Below, piece by piece: positions 7,499 to 14,518 of a stretch of DNA of 23,797 nucleotides. The position numbers were made by a program, and so were the translations under genes. The notes under the pieces are model-generated. The model saw only the letters and a program-made list of their open reading frames with translations, did not search any database and had not been told where the DNA came from. Location of the stretch: positions 1 to 23,797 of the IMG/VR virus record IMGVR_UViG_3300008459_000402; one strand, given 5' to 3'. The first letter of the stretch is position 1, and every line of letters begins with the position of its first letter. The stretch is from a virus.

Positions 7499-8923
7499 TC
7501 AGACCGTGGTGTCCAGCATGGAGCTGGTGGCCGTGATGCCCGCGTTCTGCAAGACCCACATCTTGTTGGGGACCTTGACGATGGGGGACCCGAACAGCAT
7601 GAGGAGGAAGGGCTTGCTGGTCGCCACCTCGGCGAGGGGGCGGCGGAAGAAGTCAAGCAGGCGCGCGAACTCAAGCACCGAGGGGTCGTGCTGGACGAAC
7701 ACGATCTTGCTGGTGTTGGGGCGGACGCCGTTGCGGTCCACGAACACGGTGGCGCCGCTCGATGCCTTCTTGATCTCGCCAATCAGCGCGGCGTCAGCGG
7801 CAACACCGCCCGCCTCGGTGCGGTAAATCTTGTAGAACACCGCATCAGTCGCGGCGGCGATGGTGAGGGTCACCTTGTCGCCAGCGGCCACGGTGACCGC
7901 GGAGCTGTTGATGGCGGCGCTGAAGCCATCGTTGTTGACCGCCACGATGCGGTAAATGTACGCGCCCGCGTCAGCCGCAACGAACTTGGAAGCCGCGTCA
8001 GAAGCCGCCACGGCGCTGGTGAGCGTGGCGCTCGCAGGGGCCGAGGTGGACGAGGCGGCGGAGGGGGCCTTGTAGGCGTTGAACAAGAACGGAGCCGCCT
8101 TGACGGGCACGGGGCCGTAGGGGCTCATGATGTTCAGATCCATGGCGCCGAAGGTGATGCCATCGGCGGCGCGGGAGACGCTGAACTGGTCATGGCGACC
8201 GAACTGCACCGCAAACTTGATAAGCTCCGCGTGGATGCGGGGCTCCACATAGATGCAGTCAGGGCGACCAAAGCGAGGGGCGCTCTGAAGCTCCGCAAGG
8301 ACCTCTTGGAGGAGGCGGGGCGTGGGGCTCTTGCCCGCGAGGTCAAAGGTGTTCGAGCCGCTGTTGTGACCCTCAATCTGCTTGATGATGCCGTTGAAGG
8401 CGAGGGGGTTCACATCCTCGTCCGCGTGCCACAGCGAACGCTCCAGCTTCTGAAGGAGGCGCATGGTGCCGCGCTCGGTCTCGGCGGCAATCGCGTTGGA
8501 CTGGTTGCCAATGAGGCCCACGAGCGAGCCCACATCGGTGACCTCGCGGCGCTCTGCCAGGTACTTGATACGCACATTCTTGCGCTCGTACTCGGAACGG
8601 TTGGTCACGCCCGCAGAGCCCTCAGAGATAAAGGCCTCAAGGTCAAGGCCGTGGTCATTGATGACCGCGTACTCGTGGAGGGTGTTGGTCACCTGCACCT
8701 TGGGGATCGCGGGCCACAGGACCAGCTCCTTCATGGTGTAGGTGGCAGAGGCGAGGGTGTTCTCAATGGACTGAGGGACGAGGGGGCTAAGGCTCCCTGC
8801 ATCGCCGCCACTAGTGCCAGCGGGGGTCTGATACCCAGCGTTCGCGCTCTTGCGGAGAGCGTTGTTGAGATTCGCAAGGTCCTCGACATTGACGAGGGAG
8901 TTGACCTCGGGGATGTTGTACAT
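7499..8923 (-). CDS. Major capsid protein with inserted Ig/FN3-like domain
   Basis: A 474-aa protein with AGGAG before ATG 8923. It lies downstream of protease and scaffold genes as HK97-fold capsid genes do. Capsid-like features include the N-terminal helix, LVPQSIENTLASAT, the long ERGTMRLLQKLERSLWH helix and a GRPDCIYVEPRIHAELI strand/helix. The C-terminal core strands (SKPFLLMLFGSPIVKVPNK) are also present. Between about residues 285 and 405 lies an extra domain. It starts with an Ala/Ser/Pro linker (APSAASSTSAPASA) and has YIYRIVAVNNDGFSA, VTLTIAAATDAVFYKIYRTE and ATVFVDRNG, the strand pattern of fibronectin-III or Ig-like domains. This could decorate the capsid surface. The call as major capsid is from position, size and this architecture. 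Confidence 0.85.
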   Translation of the reverse strand: MYNIPEVNSLVNVEDLANLNNALRKSANAGYQTPAGTSGGDAGSLSPLVPQSIENTLASATYTMKELVLWPAIPKVQVTNTLHEYAVINDHGLDLEAFISEGSAGVTNRSEYERKNVRIKYLAERREVTDVGSLVGLIGNQSNAIAAETERGTMRLLQKLERSLWHADEDVNPLAFNGIIKQIEGHNSGSNTFDLAGKSPTPRLLQEVLAELQSAPRFGRPDCIYVEPRIHAELIKFAVQFGRHDQFSVSRAADGITFGAMDLNIMSPYGPVPVKAAPFLFNAYKAPSAASSTSAPASATLTSAVAASDAASKFVAADAGAYIYRIVAVNNDGFSAAINSSAVTVAAGDKVTLTIAAATDAVFYKIYRTEAGGVAADAALIGEIKKASSGATVFVDRNGVRPNTSKIVFVQHDPSVLEFARLLDFFRRPLAEVATSKPFLLMLFGSPIVKVPNKMWVLQNAGITATSSMLDTTV

Positions 8924-8935
8924 ACTGCTCTCCTA

Positions 8936-9583
8936 TTAACCGTTCACGAGTGAATCAATGGTGCGGGGGTCCGCGCCGCTCTCAAGGAGGGCAACGGCGC
9001 TACGGATGCGAGCCTTGCGGGCCGCGTCAAGCTGGGGGTCCTGGAGCATGGTGAGGGACTTACGCATAAGCTCGGCGCGGTCCACCACAGGTGCCACGGG
9101 GGCGGGGGGCGTGATAGCCGAGAACGCGGCGCGAGGGGGCACAGGCGCGGCACCGAGAGCGTTGAGGCTCTTGGCCATGCTCACCTGCTCGCCCTTGAGA
9201 GCCTTCATCTCAGAGAGCAAGGACTCCATGCCCTTCATAAGAGCGCCCATGCGCTTCTCCATGTCGGCCACGATCTTATCGGTGCCAGCCGCCATGGCTT
9301 TCATGGCCTCCTCAAAGCCGTACATGGGGAGCGCCTTCTCCATGTCCTCATCCTCATCCTCCTCAGACATGGAGCCCTCGTCCTCCATATCCTCGTCCTC
9401 GTCCTCAAACAGGCTGACCTGCTTGGAGGGCTTGGAGTCCTTGGCCTTGGAATACTCAGAGCCCTCGGGCTCCTTTTTCATCGCCTTGGCGAGAGTGTCC
9501 AGCGCCTCGGTCAGCGCGTCCACGCTCACGGCATCCTCGTGGGACTGCGCCTCAAGGACGCTCTGCTCGGTCTGATCGCTCAT
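8936..9583 (-). CDS. Capsid scaffolding protein
   Basis: A 215-aa protein. The ATG at 9583 (MSDQTEQSVLEAQSHEDAVS) has AGGAG 8 bases upstream and is chosen over an in-frame TTG/ATG further out at 9640, which lies inside the protease gene. It is made almost only of charged helices. An acidic block (FEDEDEDMEDEGSMSEEDED, about residues 59-78) is followed by a Met/Lys/Glu-rich coiled coil (MEKRMGALMKGMESLLSEMK), then an Ala/Pro linker and a terminal helix (ARKARIRSAVALLESG). This is the classic build of a scaffold removed by the prohead protease. It lies between protease and major capsid genes, as expected. High demand for this protein and capsid fits the AT-rich promoter-like patch just upstream. 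Confidence 0.82.
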   Translation of the reverse strand: MSDQTEQSVLEAQSHEDAVSVDALTEALDTLAKAMKKEPEGSEYSKAKDSKPSKQVSLFEDEDEDMEDEGSMSEEDEDEDMEKALPMYGFEEAMKAMAAGTDKIVADMEKRMGALMKGMESLLSEMKALKGEQVSMAKSLNALGAAPVPPRAAFSAITPPAPVAPVVDRAELMRKSLTMLQDPQLDAARKARIRSAVALLESGADPRTIDSLVNG

Positions 9584-9640
9584 GGGGTTCTCCTGTGTCG
9601 GGATCTTTTTAATGGTCAAGTATTTTTTATTTATTCGCAA
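9584..9640 (-). promoter_or_regulatory. AT-rich promoter-like patch before the scaffold gene
   Basis: Within a very GC-rich operon this stretch is rich in A and T on the minus strand (AAATAAAAAATACTTGACC, then ATTAAAAAG). It includes a TTGACC (+ positions 9614-9619) that could be a -35 box below an UP-like A/T tract. No good -10 box follows at 16-18 bases, so a phage sigma factor or an activator may be needed. The patch covers the end of the protease gene and the scaffold leader. It may be an internal promoter or simply a leader with low structure. Confidence 0.35.
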
Positions 9641-10631
9641 CTTTGCGTGCGTGCTCCATCACGGACTTGCACAGCGCGTCCATCTGCGCCTTGCTCATCT
9701 CGGGGAACTTAGCCTCAAGCATCGCGCGCACCTGTGCCGCCGTCACGCGCTTCTGCTTGGGGGCAGGTGACGCGGGCGTGGTGGCGCTCGACAGCTTAGG
9801 CGCTAGGCTCTGCTCCATGAGCGCACTCAGCGAGGCGTCCGCGTCAGGGATAGCAGGTGACTGGTAGCCCGCCGCCGCCGCGCCCATCGAGCGTGCAATC
9901 AGCTCAAGGTTCGTGTGCGGGTTCACGGGGGCGCTGGTGATAGCCACATTGAGCACGCGAGCCTTGAGCACCTTCTTGGGGCTCACCGAGTCACGCTGTA
10001 GCACCTGCCCCTCAATACTGAAACCAAGTGAGCGCGGGGCGCCTGCCTTCTGTATCGCGTACGCGGTCTCGTATATCTCGCGCGCAAGGGGCTTGCTCAA
10101 GTAGATCTCGCCCTCCACACGGGTCTTGTGCTCGTCCACAGGCTCCACGCGCGTGGGGTGTCCAAGGACCGCCTGCGGCCCCTGCTGGTGCTCAAAGTTG
10201 AACCACCCGTGTTGCAGGAAATAGGACCAATCAAGCCCGTCCTGCGAGATGGACTCGCCTTCAAAGTCCTTGTCATCAGTAGAACAGATACCGCCTATCT
10301 TAGCCACCACGGGCGCATCACCCGCCTCCGCCTTGCTCAAGGTCTCCTCGCTCAAGGTCACGGGGGCCCAGCGTGAAAAGAACTCAAGCCCGCCCTTGCT
10401 TGTAGCCTCCTCCACATCCGCCTTGAAGTCGTGCTCTTGGAGCCACTTGGCGAACTCCGCCGCGCTCATCTTGGACGAGTCAGCGCGGATGCTCTGCACC
10501 TCGCTCTTACCCTCCTTGAGTCCAAGGATCATGGAGAGCCCCGCAGGTGCGCCCTTGGGCGTGAAGCGGCGGAACTCGTCATACAAGCTAGGCTCGGTCT
10601 GCCTCGCGGCGTGCTCATTCGGGAACGGCAT
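9627..10631 (-). CDS. Prohead (capsid maturation) protease
   Basis: A 334-aa serine protease expected to cleave scaffold and capsid proteins during head maturation. The core shows ICSTDDKDFEGESISQDGLD, then WFNFEHQQG (likely catalytic His148), a RVEGEIYLSK strand, and SLGFSIEGQV with likely nucleophile Ser205. This H...S arrangement is that of phage prohead proteases (T4 gp21 / HK97-like fold). The first ~75 residues carry a region with SIRADSSKMSAAEFAKWLQE that is also seen ahead of such proteases in other phages. The C-terminal ~100 residues are an Ala/Pro/Lys-rich tail with a helix (VRAMLEAKFPEMSKAQMDAL). The ATG directly follows the Mu F-like stop (TAAATG), with GAGGAG upstream. Confidence in the family is high. 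The exact subfamily is not certain. Confidence 0.88.
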   Translation of the reverse strand: MPFPNEHAARQTEPSLYDEFRRFTPKGAPAGLSMILGLKEGKSEVQSIRADSSKMSAAEFAKWLQEHDFKADVEEATSKGGLEFFSRWAPVTLSEETLSKAEAGDAPVVAKIGGICSTDDKDFEGESISQDGLDWSYFLQHGWFNFEHQQGPQAVLGHPTRVEPVDEHKTRVEGEIYLSKPLAREIYETAYAIQKAGAPRSLGFSIEGQVLQRDSVSPKKVLKARVLNVAITSAPVNPHTNLELIARSMGAAAAGYQSPAIPDADASLSALMEQSLAPKLSSATTPASPAPKQKRVTAAQVRAMLEAKFPEMSKAQMDALCKSVMEHARKVANK

Positions 10632-11675
10632 TTAGGGCTCCTCAGTCTCGGGTGGTCGCTCAAGCGCCCCCGTGGGGGTCACTCTGTATCCATCAGGCAC
10701 ATATAGTGTGTCACACCTGCACTTAGGGTGCATGGGGAACACGGTGGGGAGCCATTGAGCGCGGACCCTCCCCACATTGACCCCGTTGCCCACGAGGTCC
10801 GACACAAGGAACACGCGGGGGGCTCCGTTCTCGGTGAACGCGCCCAGGCAATAGTCACACGCTCCGCTCTCAGGTATGCGCGCCACACGCGCCCCCTCCC
10901 CTCCAAGCTCAAGCGCCGAGAGTACGCGCCCCTCGTTGTGCGCCGCCTGTAGCTCGGTCTGTGCAATCCTGAGCCAGTTGTGCGCGTATGTGCCCACACG
11001 GTCACCAAACGCACCTGCAAGGGCGCGCGCGTCCCGTGTGGTGGCGAGCGTGTTGGCCAGCTCCTCACGGATGGCTTGGAGCGTGTTTGCGCGCCTCACG
11101 GGGTCCACCTCACGCGTTATCTGCTCCCCCTGCCACGCCTCCGCCGCCACACGGGTCAAGTCCTCCGCAAGCTCGTTGCCGAGCCCCCGTGCATACTCGC
11201 CCGCACGCGTCACAGCGCGCGCGTACGCGCCCCTCTCCGCCGTGCTCATCCACGCGGGCGCGGTCACCTGTACCGCCCCGCCTTGTGGCGTGGGTACAGG
11301 CACCTCAACGGTCACCGTGAGCCCAGGCTCCATCTGCGCCTCTGCCTCGGCGCGCGTGCGCGTGCGTAGGTCCTCCACGCGCGCCTGCACCAACGGGCTC
11401 CATTGCTCCATAGTCCAATCGCGCATTGACGCACGCTGGGCAGGTGTCGCGCGGTCCATAATCGCCCCCGCGTGCGCTATGTACTCGTACGGGTCAAGGT
11501 TCTCGACCCTCCACCCCTCAATCGCTTGGGGGTCAAGTACGCCTGCCTCCACGAGCTCTTGGACCCTCTCAGGGGGGAGCCCCGCGCGCTCGGCACCAAG
11601 GAACTCGACCAAGAACGCGTCATTATGTAAGCGCGTGACGCGCTCCGCCTCTTGCAAAAGCTCAAGCTGGGTCAT
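10632..11675 (-). CDS. Mu F-like / SPP1 gp7-like head morphogenesis protein
   Basis: A 347-aa minor head protein. The diagnostic part is at the C-terminus: RIAQTELQAAHNEGRVLSAL (about 236-255), then CDYC (C273, C276) and FPMHPKCRCDTLY (H316, C319, C321). This CxxC...HPxCRC zinc-knuckle layout defines the Mu F / SPP1 gp7 group, which helps head assembly and is packaged in the capsid. The N-terminal 200 residues are mostly helical. It overlaps the preceding gene by four bases (ATGA at 11672-11675) and is followed directly by the protease. Its place between portal and protease is normal for this family. Confidence 0.85.
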   Translation of the reverse strand: MTQLELLQEAERVTRLHNDAFLVEFLGAERAGLPPERVQELVEAGVLDPQAIEGWRVENLDPYEYIAHAGAIMDRATPAQRASMRDWTMEQWSPLVQARVEDLRTRTRAEAEAQMEPGLTVTVEVPVPTPQGGAVQVTAPAWMSTAERGAYARAVTRAGEYARGLGNELAEDLTRVAAEAWQGEQITREVDPVRRANTLQAIREELANTLATTRDARALAGAFGDRVGTYAHNWLRIAQTELQAAHNEGRVLSALELGGEGARVARIPESGACDYCLGAFTENGAPRVFLVSDLVGNGVNVGRVRAQWLPTVFPMHPKCRCDTLYVPDGYRVTPTGALERPPETEEP

Positions 11676-12352
11676 GGCTTCAACGCCTCAAGGTCACGCT
11701 CAAGCGCAAGTACGCGCACCTTGTACAGGTGCTCCAAGCGCCCCGCCATCTCCGTCACAAGGTCCACCTCTCCCCCCCTGTGACCTCGCGCCTTGTGTAG
11801 CGCGTCACCGCACTCGTGCTCATGCTCATGCGCCTTGTGGAGCGCGCGCACGCGCGGATGGTCCGCGTCCAACAGGTCATCATCCTGTGTGTACTTGGGG
11901 TTCCCTCCCCCGTTGGCCACTTTGAGGAACGCGTTGACGCGCGCGTACGCCCAGCTCTGCCTGTTCTGCGAGGGTCTGTGTGACACGCTAAACGCCCCCG
12001 CCCCCCTCCGCCACACGGCCATCAACGCCCCCAGGCTCACCCGTTGCCACGGCTCGCGGGTGTCCTCGTTGTGCTCCTTCACCTTGTCGCGGAGCGCGTC
12101 TCGTATCTCCTTTGTGACCTCGATGGACTCGCCACTCGTGCGCGAGCGCGCGGAGCCCTCGGGGTTGCGCGCGCTCCCTCTCACGCGCTCGTGGGGCTCG
12201 GCTGGCGTGTCCGCTCGCTCTTGTGCCTTGCGGAGCCCGTCCACAAGCGCGGCACGCGCCACATCAAGCGCCGCCTCCGTGATCTTGGCGCGCAGGGTCT
12301 CCACGCTCTCACCCTGTAACTCGGCAGGGCTCGCCACAAGCTCAAGTTTCAT
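11672..12352 (-). CDS. Phage head-module protein of unknown function (226 aa)
   Basis: The protein begins MKLELVASPAELQGESVETL and has a helical N-terminal half rich in Ala/Arg/Glu. The central part (EIRDALRDKVKEHNED, then RVSLGALMAVWRRGAGAFSV and RQSWAYARVNAFLKVANGG) is a pattern I know as a recurrent conserved block in phage head modules with no firm function. The C-terminus is His/Glu-rich (KAHEHEHECGDALHKARGH), which could bind metal. It overlaps both neighbours by four bases and has GGAGGAG before ATG 12352. The gene just upstream carries a second such recurrent block, and the two are commonly linked. A role in packaging or head assembly is only a guess. Confidence 0.6.
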   Translation of the reverse strand: MKLELVASPAELQGESVETLRAKITEAALDVARAALVDGLRKAQERADTPAEPHERVRGSARNPEGSARSRTSGESIEVTKEIRDALRDKVKEHNEDTREPWQRVSLGALMAVWRRGAGAFSVSHRPSQNRQSWAYARVNAFLKVANGGGNPKYTQDDDLLDADHPRVRALHKAHEHEHECGDALHKARGHRGGEVDLVTEMAGRLEHLYKVRVLALERDLEALKP

Positions 12353-12738
12353 GCGCGCTCCTCCTTGTCTAAACGCTCCACGATGCCACGCGCCCAGGCG
12401 TCACCCGCGTCACCCCCCCACAGGAGCCACGAGATATAAGACGCGCTGGTCTTGTCCTCATGGTATCCCCGCTCCTTGTACACGCGGTGCCTGTTAAAAA
12501 ACGCGGCCATGCGCCTCACCGTGCGCTCGCTCATGCGGTCCCCGTTCGCAAGGTTCACGGCTCGCTGTACCCCGCTCCCTATCCCCTGCGCGCTCGCCTG
12601 CTTGTTGCTCAAGCCCCCGCGCCCATGCTCGCGCCTCAGTTCCAAGCCACGCCTCGCCGCGTCACGCACGGACTGAGGCGGCGTGTAGCCCTCGCCACCC
12701 TTCAACAGCGCGTCAACAATCGCGGTGAATACTTGCAT
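12349..12738 (-). CDS. Small conserved phage head-module protein (129 aa)
   Basis: The sequence shows YTPPQSVRDAARRGLELRRE, then VNLANGDRMSERTVRRMAAF and SASYISWLLWGGDAGDAWAR. This order (PP..VR.AA.RGLE.R, LANG...S..TV.RM..F, WLLWGGDAG..WA) recurs in many phages, alone or fused to head proteins. Its function is not established. The MSERTVRRMAAFF segment looks like a short helix-turn-helix. AAGGAG lies well placed before ATG 12738. It overlaps the next gene by four bases, so the two are probably made together. Gene reality is secure. The biochemical role is open. Confidence 0.68.
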   Translation of the reverse strand: MQVFTAIVDALLKGGEGYTPPQSVRDAARRGLELRREHGRGGLSNKQASAQGIGSGVQRAVNLANGDRMSERTVRRMAAFFNRHRVYKERGYHEDKTSASYISWLLWGGDAGDAWARGIVERLDKEERA

Positions 12739-12762
12739 CTGTGGCTCCTTGGGGCGGGTCTC

Positions 12763-13071
12763 TTAGTACACGGTCTCGGGGTCCGTGGGGGGCGTGAAGG
12801 GCGTGAGGTCAATCGCTGGAGTGACCGTGTACTTGAGCCCATCATAAAACGCGCTCATGTACTGCGCGCTGTTCGTGTATGCCATGCTGTTCGTTAGCCC
12901 CTCAGAGCCTATATAGTACCCTGGGAGCCTATCTAGCACCTCTTTGAACGCGGCAATCAAGCCCGCGTGCCCCTCGTAAGTGGCGCGTGTGTCCTCTAAA
13001 GGGCTACTCGTCCAGGTGAGCAACACGCGCGCGCGGAGCCCCTTGTACTTGATCTCTATCGTGTGCTTCAT
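12763..13071 (-). CDS. Hypothetical protein (102 aa)
   Basis: I do not recognise this protein. It begins MKHTIEIKYKGLRARVLLTW, two probable beta strands, followed by a helix (GHAGLIAAFKEVLDRLPGYY) and a Tyr/Asn/Ser-rich middle (NSMAYTNSAQYMSAFYDGL). It ends in a Pro/Thr tail. It shares a four-base overlap (ATGA) with the zincin-motif gene before it and may work with that protein. It is less extreme in GC than the surrounding head genes, like the neighbouring part of the zincin gene, which suggests the two arrived together. Confidence 0.55.
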   Translation of the reverse strand: MKHTIEIKYKGLRARVLLTWTSSPLEDTRATYEGHAGLIAAFKEVLDRLPGYYIGSEGLTNSMAYTNSAQYMSAFYDGLKYTVTPAIDLTPFTPPTDPETVY

Positions 13072-14516
13072 GGTTGCGTGTACCCCTTCAAAATGGCGTA
13101 GGTCAGCAAGTAGTGATGCGGGTCAGCGGCGGCAAAGTCTGCAATCGCTTTGATCTGTATGTCGGGCTCGGTGGAGGTGAAAAAGTTTTCTACGCCCATA
13201 CTAACAAGTTCACTCCCTCCGTCTGCGTATAGTTTCCCTGTGTAGTTGTTCGTGTATTGATCCTCAAAATACATCTCTCTGCCCATGTACCTTTTATATT
13301 TGCCTTGCCGAATGCGCGTTGCGTGTGTCAATGTCACAGCGCGTTCTATTCCTGCGTAAGCGGGCCCGTGCTGTTCTAGCGTGTGCGCTAGCTCATGCGC
13401 GGCGGTTTTTAGTGTTGACGCCGTACATAGTGTAAGTGTGCCCTTATTGCACGACTCCCGAAGTACCTGGGAAGGCATCTGCATTTCTATATGCGTTATT
13501 TGGTGCGTGCGCGCTGGATATGCCCTGCCTAGTATATCCTCTAAATGCGCTAATGTACCCAATCCGCTAAACTGCTCCGGATTAGTTGGCGTACTAGGTG
13601 CGGGTTTGTGTCTAGCGTGAAGCGTGTTTGTAGGTGTTGATTTATGTAAAAAATCGGCGTTTGCGGCGCTTATTGCCGTTAAAAACTCGTGGTGTGCGGC
13701 TTTTGTATAATGCTCTACTTTTTCGCGGCGCTCTTTACCGCTCATTTCAGCGGCGGGGTGAGCCGCTAACGCCTCCTTCCTAGCCTGCTTATAAACAGCT
13801 ATTGCGGAGAGTACGGCGGCGTTATCTTGCGCCGCGCGCTCTAACGCTTGATTGTACTGCTCGCAATAGTCTGCGATGTCACCCGCTGTTAGCTTGTGTA
13901 ATCTAGATCTAAAAATCATATCGGGGTTTATGAGGGCGCTAACGCGGCTCTTTGAAAAGCTGGCGATTGCGGCGGCCACCTTGTCAGGGGTCACGCGCGC
14001 CGTCTCAAGTACCTGCCGAGCAAATGCACCTAGTTTGTCGGCTTCCGTTGTGACCGTGCCCAGTCTATCCAAGCGAGCCTGCTCACGCGCAATCTGCTTC
14101 TCGGATGCACCGCTGGCGCGTAACTCCGAAATCACCTTAGCCTGCTTCTCGCGCTCGCTCTGCAAGGCGGCAGAGATACCGTGCGCCGCGTCTAGCTTGG
14201 AGAGCAGGTCACGCTTGCTCATGGTCTCCTTTTCACCCTTGCGTGGTCCGTCATCGTACTCAACGGTCACCTTGTCTCCGTCAACGGACTTCACATGAGC
14301 GTGTACCTCGCTCCCCTTGTCCGTGCCTAACATGAAAGCGGCACCAACGGTCACATCGTCCTCATGGAGCGCGTGCTTGCCTCGCGCCGTGTGGGTGACC
14401 TTGTAGATGTACCTGTAGCGGAGCTTACCACCTGACGAGTAGGGGATACGCTTGATGTACTTGTGACCCGCCGCCTTAAACAGCAAGTCCACCCAGGCAG
14501 AGAAGGTCGTAAACAT
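13068..14516 (-). CDS. Two-part head-module protein with zincin metallopeptidase motif
   Basis: A 482-aa protein. ATG 14516 is preferred because GGAG sits 8 bases upstream. A TTG at 14522 is possible but too close to it. The N-terminus has HKYIKRIPYSSGGKLRYRYI, a short basic/aromatic module found at the head of several phage proteins, then strands with DGDKVTVEYDDG and a coiled coil (about 108-155). The C-terminal part carries HELAHTLEQH (H374, E375, H378), the HExxH zinc-binding and catalytic core. Downstream GGSELVSMGVE offers E436 or E443 as third ligand, as in gluzincins. Its place between portal and Mu F-like genes suggests a virion or co-injected peptidase. The DNA coding the C-terminal two thirds is clearly richer in A/T than its surroundings. 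The substrate is unknown. Confidence 0.65.
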   Translation of the reverse strand: MFTTFSAWVDLLFKAAGHKYIKRIPYSSGGKLRYRYIYKVTHTARGKHALHEDDVTVGAAFMLGTDKGSEVHAHVKSVDGDKVTVEYDDGPRKGEKETMSKRDLLSKLDAAHGISAALQSEREKQAKVISELRASGASEKQIAREQARLDRLGTVTTEADKLGAFARQVLETARVTPDKVAAAIASFSKSRVSALINPDMIFRSRLHKLTAGDIADYCEQYNQALERAAQDNAAVLSAIAVYKQARKEALAAHPAAEMSGKERREKVEHYTKAAHHEFLTAISAANADFLHKSTPTNTLHARHKPAPSTPTNPEQFSGLGTLAHLEDILGRAYPARTHQITHIEMQMPSQVLRESCNKGTLTLCTASTLKTAAHELAHTLEQHGPAYAGIERAVTLTHATRIRQGKYKRYMGREMYFEDQYTNNYTGKLYADGGSELVSMGVENFFTSTEPDIQIKAIADFAAADPHHYLLTYAILKGYTQP

Positions 14517-14518
14517 AC

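Noticed and set aside
7481-8953. A 490-codon open frame on the plus strand across the capsid gene
   Set aside because: It is exactly antisense to the clear major capsid gene, has Gly/Arg/Val/His-rich composition typical of high-GC antisense frames, and has no ribosome site.
9584-9640. Extended start for the scaffold protein at 9640
   Set aside because: The 19 extra residues would come from the AT-rich patch, and the inner ATG at 9583 has a well-placed AGGAG.
10876-11925. A 349-codon plus-strand frame over the Mu F-like gene
   Set aside because: Ala/Arg/Ser/Pro-rich shadow of the minus-strand gene. The minus frame has the zinc-knuckle motif.
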